Origin: Gammaproteobacteria bacterium
GTDB lineage: Bacteria; Pseudomonadota; Gammaproteobacteria; Eutrophobiales; Eutrophobiaceae
Assembly: GCA_012270695.1 (NCBI GenBank)
Contig: JAAXHV010000038.1
Span: forward strand, 1-5,732
Reading direction: 5' to 3'
DNA length: 5,732 nt
This document shows positions 1 through 5,710 of the stretch, piece after piece. Below the pieces are notes generated by a model, which was not told the DNA's origin, did not search any database, and was given only the letters and a program-made list of their open reading frames with translations. Position 1 is the first letter of the stretch. The number at the start of each line of letters is the position of its first letter. Both the position numbers and the translations under genes were made by a program.

Positions 1-492
1 GAAAATCTTGTTGAAGACGTGATAAACGAATATGTATCGGTTGATGAAGCCAGGAAATTATATGGCGTCATCATCGATGGGGAAACCTTGCAGGTGGACC
101 AGGCAGCCACCGAAAATGAACGGGGAACGATGCGTAAACAACGTCTGAACATGGCGCAAGCGCCAAAACTGACAAACGGTAAAGCTGCAAACAGCGGCGC
201 TGAACTGATGAACTGGGCCGGGGTGATATCCTTGCACGTGGACGCTGCGGGTGCTCGTTACTGGCAATGCAAAAAATGCGAGCATGTTCTGGGTGATGCG
301 AGTGCTGACTGGAAGGACTACACGGCGACCTATCACGCGCCGATGCGGCGCGGCCAACCCGAGGCGTTTGCATCGGCTACCGAAGAGTTTCACCTGCGCG
401 AATGTTACTGCCCGAATTGCGGCGGATTATTCGAGGTATTGAATCTCGGCATAGATGACAAGGACGTAGCGACATTCAAGTACCTCAAATGA
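1..492 (+). CDS. Hydantoinase B/acetone carboxylase alpha-type subunit fused to a gamma-type zinc domain (3' end only)
   Basis: The reading frame is open from the first base, so the gene starts upstream; 163 residues are visible. Visible residues 1-50 resemble the C-terminal tail of HyuB-type subunits (N-methylhydantoinase B, oxoprolinase, acetone carboxylase alpha): a VSVDEARKLYGV segment followed by VDQAATENER. After a linker (about 51-68) comes a domain resembling the acetone carboxylase gamma subunit: YWQCKKCEHV near 87-96, then RECYCPNCGGLFEV near 133-146. Cysteines 90, 93, 137 and 140 form a likely zinc ribbon, with Cys135 and His131 nearby. Family knowledge: HyuA/HyuB enzymes use ATP to hydrolyse cyclic amides or carboxylate ketones, and a small zinc-containing gamma subunit is typical of acetone carboxylases. 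The fusion therefore leans towards a carboxylase-like complex, but a lactamase/hydantoinase role is possible. The HyuA-type partner is not in the window and is probably upstream. No stop or good ribosome binding site separates the two parts. The family call is good; the substrate is unknown. Confidence 0.8.
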   Translation, partial: ENLVEDVINEYVSVDEARKLYGVIIDGETLQVDQAATENERGTMRKQRLNMAQAPKLTNGKAANSGAELMNWAGVISLHVDAAGARYWQCKKCEHVLGDASADWKDYTATYHAPMRRGQPEAFASATEEFHLRECYCPNCGGLFEVLNLGIDDKDVATFKYLK

Positions 493-516
493 CAAATCGT
501 CAGGACAGACGATTTG
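493..516 (+). other. Perfect 9-bp hairpin directly after the hydantoinase-like gene
   Basis: CAAATCGTC (493-501) and GACGATTTG (508-516) are perfect reverse complements around a 6-base loop, beginning on the base after the TGA stop. The stem is only moderately GC-rich (4 of 9 pairs) and has no T-run after it, so it does not look like a classical intrinsic terminator. It could stabilise the upstream message after processing or weaken read-through into the decarboxylase gene. The structure is seen in the sequence; its role is inference. Confidence 0.55.
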
Positions 517-538
517 CACGGCGTAGCCGCCCGCAGGG

Positions 539-560
539 TTGTGCCCAGGGATGGGCACAA
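539..560 (+). promoter_or_regulatory. Perfect 9-bp hairpin with GGGA loop at the decarboxylase start
   Basis: TTGTGCCCA (539-547) and TGGGCACAA (552-560) are exact reverse complements around the tetraloop GGGA (548-551). The loop and flanking A form AGGGA, the only good ribosome binding site for the ATG at 560, and the last stem base is the A of that ATG. If the RNA folds, the Shine-Dalgarno core is exposed in the loop while the start codon is partly paired. This could tune translation of the UbiD-family gene. The geometry is read directly; the regulatory effect is inference. Confidence 0.5.
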
Positions 561-2038
561 TGAGCGCCGAACGGAAGTCAACGTTATCCCCGGAAGCAAT
601 CGCTATAGGCAAACGCATAAAGGGATTGCGGGATTTCCTCGCGCTGCTGGACGAAAACGGCCAACTGGCGGTATGGGAGGAAGAAGTCCTGCCTGAGCCG
701 GATATCCGCAATATCTCCTTTGCCGCGGGCCGCGATGCAATGAACGGGCCGGCAGTGTTGCTCAACAACATCAAAGGGTACCCCGACAAACAGGTCGTGG
801 TAGGCGTACACGGCAGTTTTACCAACCTGGCTTTGTTAGTGGGACAGCCGAAGGGCACGTCGGTAAAGGAGTTGTTCTATGAAATGGTCAACCGCTGGGG
901 CAGTGATGAACCGTTAATCGACCGGGTATCCCCGGCACGGGCGCCGGTGCATGGCAACCGGGTCGAGGACGCTGTCAACCTGTACGAGCTGTTGCCCCTG
1001 TACCGTATCAACGAGTATGACGGCGGTTTCTATATTGACAAGTCCAACGTGGTAAGCCGGGACCCGTCGGACCCGGACGACTTCGGCAAGCAGAATGTGG
1101 GCATATACCGTATCCAGGTGCATGGCCCGGATATCTTCAGCCTGGATTCCGTCCCATCCCATGACATGGGCCAGCACATCCGCATCGCCGAACAGGAGAA
1201 TGCCGCGCTTAACATAGCCGTCATGATCGGCAACCATCCTGCCATGGCCATGTTTGCGGCCACGCCGGTGAACTACGATGAATCGGAATATGCGTATGCC
1301 TCACAGATGATGGGTGCGCCGCTGCAGTTGACCAAATCCGGCAACGGGCTGGACATCCTGGCCAACTCGGAGATGGTCATTGAAGCCAGGATGATCAATA
1401 ACGAGCGTATCCTTGAGGGGCCGTTTGGCGAGTTCCCTGGTACTTACAGCGGTGTGCGCCGGCTGAACGTATTCAAGGTGACAGCCGTATCTTTCCGGGA
1501 CGCTCCGATTTTCGAGAGTTTATACATCGGCAGTAAAAGCTGGACAGAGCACGACACGCTGGTGGGCATCAATGTCTGTGCGACGGTTTATAATCAATTG
1601 AAACCGAGTTTCCCTGAAATCGTCGCCGTTAACGCTTTATACCAGGACGGGATGACTGCAGTCATTGCCGTGAAAAACCGCTTTGCCGGTTTTGCAAAGT
1701 CTGTTGCCTTGCGCGCGCTGGGCTCACCTCACGGGCTGATGTTTTTGAAAAATCTTATTATGGTCGATAGCGACATAGACCCGTTTGATATAAATCAGGT
1801 AATCTGGTCATTGTCTAATCGCACCCGGGCTGATGATATTGTCATACTACCGAATATGCCGCTCTGCGATGCGGACCCATCAGCGGAGATAGGCGGCAAA
1901 GGCCACCGGTTGATTATCGACGCCACTGCTTATATGCCGCCTGACAAGATCTCCGTGAATAATAACCTGGTTGAATCACCGACCGGTGCAGTTGTAGATG
2001 AGCTGGAAAGAATTATTAATGAGCTGCGAAAAAAGTAA
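560..2038 (+). CDS. UbiD-family prenylated-FMN (de)carboxylase
   Basis: The product has 492 residues from the ATG at 560, close to the usual 450-500 for UbiD enzymes. These are cytoplasmic and reversibly decarboxylate aromatic, heteroaromatic or alpha,beta-unsaturated acids using prenylated FMN with Mn and K ions. Seen here: NVGIYRIQVHGPD (Asn179, Arg184), His201 in SHDMGQH, Glu243 in ESEYAY, and EGPFGEFPG with Glu286 and Glu291. Spacing matches the cofactor and metal ligands (Asn, Arg, His, Glu) and the catalytic Glu pair known from Fdc1/UbiD, so the enzyme should be active. The C-terminal GGKGHRLIIDAT segment matches the family's basic-IDAT signature. The ATG at 560 is preferred because AGGG lies 9 bases upstream; TTG 539 and ATG 551 are in frame but have poorer spacing. 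No UbiX-type prenyltransferase gene, needed to make the cofactor, is in view. Being next to a ring-cleavage dioxygenase suggests a catabolic aromatic-acid decarboxylase rather than ubiquinone synthesis; the substrate is unknown. Confidence 0.92.
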   Translation: MSAERKSTLSPEAIAIGKRIKGLRDFLALLDENGQLAVWEEEVLPEPDIRNISFAAGRDAMNGPAVLLNNIKGYPDKQVVVGVHGSFTNLALLVGQPKGTSVKELFYEMVNRWGSDEPLIDRVSPARAPVHGNRVEDAVNLYELLPLYRINEYDGGFYIDKSNVVSRDPSDPDDFGKQNVGIYRIQVHGPDIFSLDSVPSHDMGQHIRIAEQENAALNIAVMIGNHPAMAMFAATPVNYDESEYAYASQMMGAPLQLTKSGNGLDILANSEMVIEARMINNERILEGPFGEFPGTYSGVRRLNVFKVTAVSFRDAPIFESLYIGSKSWTEHDTLVGINVCATVYNQLKPSFPEIVAVNALYQDGMTAVIAVKNRFAGFAKSVALRALGSPHGLMFLKNLIMVDSDIDPFDINQVIWSLSNRTRADDIVILPNMPLCDADPSAEIGGKGHRLIIDATAYMPPDKISVNNNLVESPTGAVVDELERIINELRKK

Positions 2039-2113
2039 CGCTTATAATATTACCTCTGAGGCGCAGGTCATTAAAGCGCAGCCAAAGAAGCGCAGGGGAG
2101 GCGGTAAGTAAAG
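2039..2113 (+). promoter_or_regulatory. Intergenic leader of the LigA-like gene, with GCGCAG repeats and ribosome binding site
   Basis: This 75-base gap contains GCGCAG three times (2061-2066, 2076-2081, 2090-2095), at start-to-start spacings of 15 and 14 bases. The last two extend to AAGCGCAG. A purine-rich AGGGGAGG (2094-2101) ends 12 bases before the ATG at 2114 and is the likely ribosome binding site, with somewhat long spacing. A TATAAT hexamer lies at 2043-2048 but has no convincing -35 element, so a promoter here is only a possibility. The repeats could bind a regulator or be chance; nothing in the window identifies one. Confidence 0.4.
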
Positions 2114-2461
2114 ATGGGTAACGTCGAACGCGTCGATAAGACACTGGCCATCAATGACATGGTGTACTACGTGCGGAAAGATCCCGTGCTGCGTGAGCGC
2201 TGGGTAAATGATCTGGAAGTATTAACCAGGGAATTCGGCTGCACCCGGGAAGAATATGAAGCGTTAAAAGGGGAGCCGGATCCAAAACAATTGATGGATA
2301 TGGGTGTGCATCAATACCTTGTTCCTCATATCCTGCGTTTGACTTATGGCACAACCAATATGACCAATTCGCATCCGGCGCTGACTACCTACCAGAAGGT
2401 CTTCCCAAGGGAATCCAAGGAAGTACTGGGAAATACAAAATGGGAAATAAACAATGGCTGA
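2114..2461 (+). CDS. LigA-like small (alpha) subunit of an extradiol dioxygenase
   Basis: The product is a 115-residue helical protein resembling LigA, the alpha subunit of protocatechuate 4,5-dioxygenase and its relatives. The family pattern is visible: a helical segment with DPVLRERW (23-30), then FGCTREEYEALKG (41-53), then a DPKQLMDMGVHQYLVPHI segment (56-73), matching the LigA arrangement of an 'E-x-x-A-L' helix followed by 'D-hydrophobic-Gly-Val-H'. LigA has no metal site; it caps the active site of LigB and influences substrate choice. The C-terminal tail (about 80-115, with TNMTNSHPALTTYQKVFPRE) is less familiar and may form part of the substrate pocket (inference). The next gene starts inside this one (8-base overlap), as expected for subunits made in fixed proportion. 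The start is the ATG after AGGGGAGG. The family call is good; protocatechuate itself is not shown to be the substrate. Confidence 0.85.
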   Translation: MGNVERVDKTLAINDMVYYVRKDPVLRERWVNDLEVLTREFGCTREEYEALKGEPDPKQLMDMGVHQYLVPHILRLTYGTTNMTNSHPALTTYQKVFPRESKEVLGNTKWEINNG

Positions 2462-3323
2462 AATCGTCGCGGCAGTGGCAGCTACACATACACCTGGCTT
2501 ATTAGGCTGGTTTGAAGATGCACCTGAGGAACAACAGCAAACCGCGAAGGATGCATTTCAAAAGATACGAGAGCATCTCGCGGAGAAAAAACCCGACGTG
2601 ATGATCATCTTTGCCAATGATCATCTGCTCAACTGGCCGCTGAGTAACACCCCCGAATACACTGTCGGTATTGCTGATAAACATTCCGGTCCGGCTGACT
2701 GGTATATGCCCTGGTTGTCACAGAAAAAAAAATATCACGTCCCGGGCAGCCCCGGGCTGGCACGGCATATTGTCAATGAAAGCGCCAGACACGGATTACA
2801 ACTGGCCTACATTCGCGAAGACATGCAGTTTGATGACGGGATCTCTGTTCCGACAAAGTGGCTGAATCCGAATATGGATATCCCCATCATTCCAATCACG
2901 ATGAACTGTACGGTGCCACCGATTCCGGCGCCTCCCCGCGCTTACGCTGTAGGCAAAATCATTTGTGATGTATTAAAAGCTTATCCGGGAGATGAACGCA
3001 TAGCCTTAATCGGTTCCGGGGGGTTATCGCACGAACCGGGAGGACCTCGCTATTTTTATCTTGATGAAGAGTTCGATCGCTGGTTCCTGGATAGCCTCGC
3101 CGCAGGTGACCATGAACAAATTCTGCGCGAATGTACCCTTGAAAGGCTGGAACAGGCGGGCTCCGGCGGGACGGCGGAATTGATCGCCTGGTTTGTTGTA
3201 CTGGCTGCCACTCAAGGCCCGGCTGAGATACTTGGTTATGAACTGTCCTACGCCTGGCGTTGTGCTTCCGGCTGGGTTATCTGGCCCGATCTTGCTCACC
3301 AGATTCATGACGAAGCTTCATAA
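2454..3323 (+). CDS. LigB-like class III extradiol ring-cleavage dioxygenase (beta subunit)
   Basis: The product has 289 residues, in the size range of LigB. Family knowledge: LigB-type subunits bind non-haem Fe(II) and split catechol-type rings beside the hydroxyls using O2. The three iron ligands are at the expected places: His12 in ATHTPG, His57 in FANDH, and Glu242 in GGTAELIAW. His193 in IGSGGLSHEPGG corresponds to the catalytic His of the family. The usual 'D-H' second-shell motif instead reads FDDGISVP, with Asp128 where His is expected, so chemistry or substrate may differ from protocatechuate cleavage. The start is supported by GGGA at 2442-2445, eight bases upstream, and the coding region overlaps the LigA-like gene by 8 bases. 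Lys91-93 are encoded by nine consecutive A's. The two subunits probably form an alpha2beta2 cytoplasmic complex. The ring-opened product could be the substrate of the downstream amidase (inference). Confidence 0.88.
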   Translation: MAEIVAAVAATHTPGLLGWFEDAPEEQQQTAKDAFQKIREHLAEKKPDVMIIFANDHLLNWPLSNTPEYTVGIADKHSGPADWYMPWLSQKKKYHVPGSPGLARHIVNESARHGLQLAYIREDMQFDDGISVPTKWLNPNMDIPIIPITMNCTVPPIPAPPRAYAVGKIICDVLKAYPGDERIALIGSGGLSHEPGGPRYFYLDEEFDRWFLDSLAAGDHEQILRECTLERLEQAGSGGTAELIAWFVVLAATQGPAEILGYELSYAWRCASGWVIWPDLAHQIHDEAS

Positions 3324-4251
3324 ACTGGACGACAGTCTCCTCCACTACGCCTGGGACAATTCGGTTGCGCCGCGTTTGACCATTGATCCGGGTGATACCG
3401 TTGTGTTTGCTACGCGGGATGCGGCTGATCATTATTATACGAAGGACTCAACATCACAAAATGTTGAGGAAAAGGGGGCGCTCATCGGTCATCCGCTCAC
3501 GGGACCGGTTTTCATCCGGGACGCCCAACCCGGCGATACATTAATTCTAGATGTCATTGATGTAGTACCTTCCCTGGATTTCGGCTGGACGGCTATCCGG
3601 CCTGGAAAAGGATTGCTTCCTCAGGAAGAATTTCCGAATTGTTTTCTACAGATATGGGACCTGTCCGATGGCAAGATAGCCCGGATGAAGCAACGCGATG
3701 ATATCGCCATCCCGATTGCAGCATTTCCGGGCATTTTGGGCGTTGCGCTGGATGAGGCAGGAGAACACAGTACCATTCCTCCACGCAAGAATGGCGGCAA
3801 TATGGACATTCGGCACTTATCCAAAGGAACAACGGTGTTTTTGCCGGTTTGGGTTGAAGGCGCCCTGTTCAGTGTGGGTGATGCCCATGCGGCTCAGGGC
3901 GATGGAGAAGTTTGTATCACAGCTATCGAAATGTCGGCAACGGTGACATTAAAAATAGATTTGAAAAAAGGTGATGCAATCGCAGAACCCCGCTTCAGGA
4001 TGCACGAGCCGCTCTGCACGGCGACTAATACCGGCACACACTATGCCACTACTGCACATGGCCCGGACCTGTACGAATGTTCACAGCGTGCCGTACGCTA
4101 CATGATTGAACATATAGTAAAGGAAAGAGGATTGAACCGGGAAGAGGCTTATGTCCTCTGTTCAGTCTGCGTTGACTTGAAAATCAGTGAAATCGTCGAT
4201 AGTCCTAATTGGATTGTGTCTGCCTTTCTGCCTGAGATGGTGTTTGTTTGA
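3307..4251 (+). CDS. Acetamidase/formamidase-family amide hydrolase
   Basis: The product has 314 residues and resembles the FmdA/AmdA family, which hydrolyses formamide, acetamide and related short amides to an acid and ammonia. Signature stretches in order are HYAWDNSVAP (13-22), IDPGDTVVF (26-34), GHPLTGPVFIRDAQPGD (61-77), FGWTAIRPGKG (92-102), GGNMDIRHL (163-171), VGDAHAAQGDGE (190-201) and AYVLCSVCVDLKISEIVD (281-298). The family fold appears complete and no signal peptide is seen, so the enzyme is cytoplasmic. The ATG at 3307 is chosen because the family-like sequence begins there. An in-frame start at 3193 would add 38 residues inside the dioxygenase gene with no family resemblance. 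The gene overlaps the LigB-like gene by 17 bases and lacks a clear ribosome binding site, which suggests translational coupling. Its position suggests it cuts an amide made by ring cleavage, or removes formamide-like waste. Many family members have unknown substrates. Confidence 0.88.
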   Translation: MTKLHKLDDSLLHYAWDNSVAPRLTIDPGDTVVFATRDAADHYYTKDSTSQNVEEKGALIGHPLTGPVFIRDAQPGDTLILDVIDVVPSLDFGWTAIRPGKGLLPQEEFPNCFLQIWDLSDGKIARMKQRDDIAIPIAAFPGILGVALDEAGEHSTIPPRKNGGNMDIRHLSKGTTVFLPVWVEGALFSVGDAHAAQGDGEVCITAIEMSATVTLKIDLKKGDAIAEPRFRMHEPLCTATNTGTHYATTAHGPDLYECSQRAVRYMIEHIVKERGLNREEAYVLCSVCVDLKISEIVDSPNWIVSAFLPEMVFV

Positions 4252-4336
4252 GGTTATTTTCCCTTTACAAGCCGAAGTCCCGTAGCCTTATAGATTGCCA
4301 ATAACTAATCCACCTTTGACTACACAGGAGACTACC
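4252..4336 (+). promoter_or_regulatory. Gap before the aminotransferase gene: weak promoter candidate and ribosome binding site
   Basis: This 85-base gap is the longest in the window. TTTACA (4264-4269) is one base from the consensus -35, and TATAGA (4289-4294) matches four of six -10 positions, but the 19-base spacer is longer than ideal. AGGAGA (4326-4331) is a strong Shine-Dalgarno sequence ending 5 bases before the ATG at 4337. No hairpin with a T-run follows the amidase gene, so co-transcription with the upstream genes is also possible. The ribosome binding site is secure; the promoter is weak. Confidence 0.4.
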
Positions 4337-5710
4337 ATGATCTCAGAACAGGAACTGGCAGAACTCTCTTTTGCCGATGCGCCGAAGATGATAACCGGCA
4401 GTGTCCCCGGCCCAAAAGCCGCTGAAGTGCTTGCCGAAGCGCGGGAACACGAATCCATGACCCGGGGCGCCGGTGGCTTTCCCCTGGTGTTTGATGTCGG
4501 CAAGGGGGTCACGGTCAAGGACCCCGACGGCAACCTCTACATCGATGTTTCCGCCGGTGTCGGTGTCAACAGTGTCGGCCGCTCCCACCCCCGAGTCATC
4601 AAGGCTATGGAAGAACAATCGAAGGTTCTCATGCACGGCTCGGACTGCAGCAGCACCAGGCGCGGTGAACTAGCGAAGAAGATCGCTTCCATCGCCCCGC
4701 CGGGTCTCAGGAACGACTGTATAACCTATTTCACCCAGAGCGGTAGCGGCGCCCTGGAATGTGCCATCAAATTTGCCCGCACCGTGACCGGCCGCAACCA
4801 GATATTGGCTTTTCACGGCGCTTATCACGGTGTCTGGGCGGCTTCCAACGCCCTCACTACCGGCGACCAGTACCGCAAGGGTTATGGGCCGTTTATGGGT
4901 GGCGTCATCCATGCGCCTTACCCCTACGCCTACCGTTTTCCTTTGCCCCTGGGGGATAAGTCCTGCGAGGAAGTTTGCGGTGACTATGTGGATTACCTGC
5001 TGAATACACCTTATACCGCGGTGGACGACGTCGCAGCCGTCATCGTTGAACCGCTGCAGGGCGAAGGGGGGTACATTCCGCCCGCACCCGAATTCTTCAT
5101 TCGCGTAAAAGCCGCCTGTGAAAAACACGGCGCCCTGTTTGTCGCCGATGAGGTGCAGGCGGGTACCGGCCGCACCGGCAAGATGTGGTCAATCGAACAC
5201 GCCGGTGTGGAACCGGACATGATTACCTTCGGCAAGGGTATGGGCGGTGACCTGCCCATGGCTGGTGTGATCATGCGCAAAGACCTGGCGCAAAAGCTGG
5301 AAGATGGATCCCAGCCCCAGACCTTTGCCGCCAATTCGGTTTCTGCCGCAGTGGCCATGACTAATATCGACATAATTAATGAATACGGGCTGGTGGAAAG
5401 GGCGGGACAATTGGGTAAGGAAGTCCTGGACCGGTTGCAGGCCGCAAGTGAGAACCTGCCCATTATTGGTGAAGTGCGCGGCAGGGGACTGATGATAGGT
5501 ATCGAATTGGTGAAGGACAGGCAGACCCGGGAACCCGCTGACCAGGACACGATGATGAAGGTGGTCATGGGCCTGTTAGCGAACGGTATCATCATGGTGC
5601 CCTGTGGTCGTAACGGCAACGTGTTACGGCTGATGCCTTCGTTGACCATCACCCGGGACTACATGCACAAGGCCGTGGATATCTTGCTCGACGTGCTGGC
5701 TGATGTTTAA
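4337..5710 (+). CDS. Class III PLP-dependent aminotransferase
   Basis: The product has 457 residues, the normal length for class III (omega-amino acid/GABA/ornithine-type) aminotransferases, which move an amino group from an amine or omega-amino acid to a keto acid. Visible features: DPDGNLYIDVSAGVGVNSVG (62-81); phosphate-cup SGSGALECAIKFAR (135-148); FHGAYHG (159-165), whose aromatic residue stacks on the cofactor; EPLQGEGG (238-245); VADEVQAGTGRTGKMW (269-284) with Asp271 for the PLP ring nitrogen; ITFGKGMGGDLP (296-307) with Lys300 as the Schiff-base lysine; and LRLMPSLTIT (430-439). All catalytic positions are present, so it should be active. It could be a GABA- or beta-alanine-type, diamine or glutamate-semialdehyde-like enzyme; the motifs do not decide. 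The ATG at 4337 follows AGGAGA; an upstream in-frame TTG at 4295 has no such site. By eye it is more GC-rich than the dioxygenase and amidase genes. Next to an amidase and a hydantoinase-like protein, it may transaminate a ring-opening product (inference). Confidence 0.93.
   Translation: MISEQELAELSFADAPKMITGSVPGPKAAEVLAEAREHESMTRGAGGFPLVFDVGKGVTVKDPDGNLYIDVSAGVGVNSVGRSHPRVIKAMEEQSKVLMHGSDCSSTRRGELAKKIASIAPPGLRNDCITYFTQSGSGALECAIKFARTVTGRNQILAFHGAYHGVWAASNALTTGDQYRKGYGPFMGGVIHAPYPYAYRFPLPLGDKSCEEVCGDYVDYLLNTPYTAVDDVAAVIVEPLQGEGGYIPPAPEFFIRVKAACEKHGALFVADEVQAGTGRTGKMWSIEHAGVEPDMITFGKGMGGDLPMAGVIMRKDLAQKLEDGSQPQTFAANSVSAAVAMTNIDIINEYGLVERAGQLGKEVLDRLQAASENLPIIGEVRGRGLMIGIELVKDRQTREPADQDTMMKVVMGLLANGIIMVPCGRNGNVLRLMPSLTITRDYMHKAVDILLDVLADV

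Noticed and set aside
151..492. Separate gamma-subunit gene starting at ATG 151
   Set aside because: The frame is continuous from the first base through the hydantoinase-like tail, with no stop and no ribosome binding site before 151, so a fusion is the simpler reading.
493..516. Intrinsic terminator after the hydantoinase-like gene
   Set aside because: The stem is perfect, but no T-run follows and the stem is only moderately GC-rich.
539..559. TTG 539 or ATG 551 as the start of the UbiD-family gene
   Set aside because: Both are in frame, but ATG 560 has AGGG at a good distance; ATG 551 has AGGG directly abutting it and another AGGG 12 bases away, and TTG 539 is a rare codon directly preceded by AGGG with no spacer. 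They are not excluded.
2043..2048. TATAAT as a sigma-70 -10 box
   Set aside because: No acceptable -35 element lies 16-18 bases upstream and there is no extended -10 TG; the hexamer sits in an AT-rich patch.
3193..3306. Longer amidase reading frame starting at 3193
   Set aside because: The extra 38 residues lie wholly inside the dioxygenase gene in another frame and do not resemble the amidase family; the family-like sequence begins at the ATG at 3307.
4670..5652. Long minus-strand open frames across the aminotransferase gene (4670-5128 and 5011-5652)
   Set aside because: Their translations show no recognisable domains and lie opposite a gene with a complete set of family motifs; they are shadow frames in GC-rich coding DNA.
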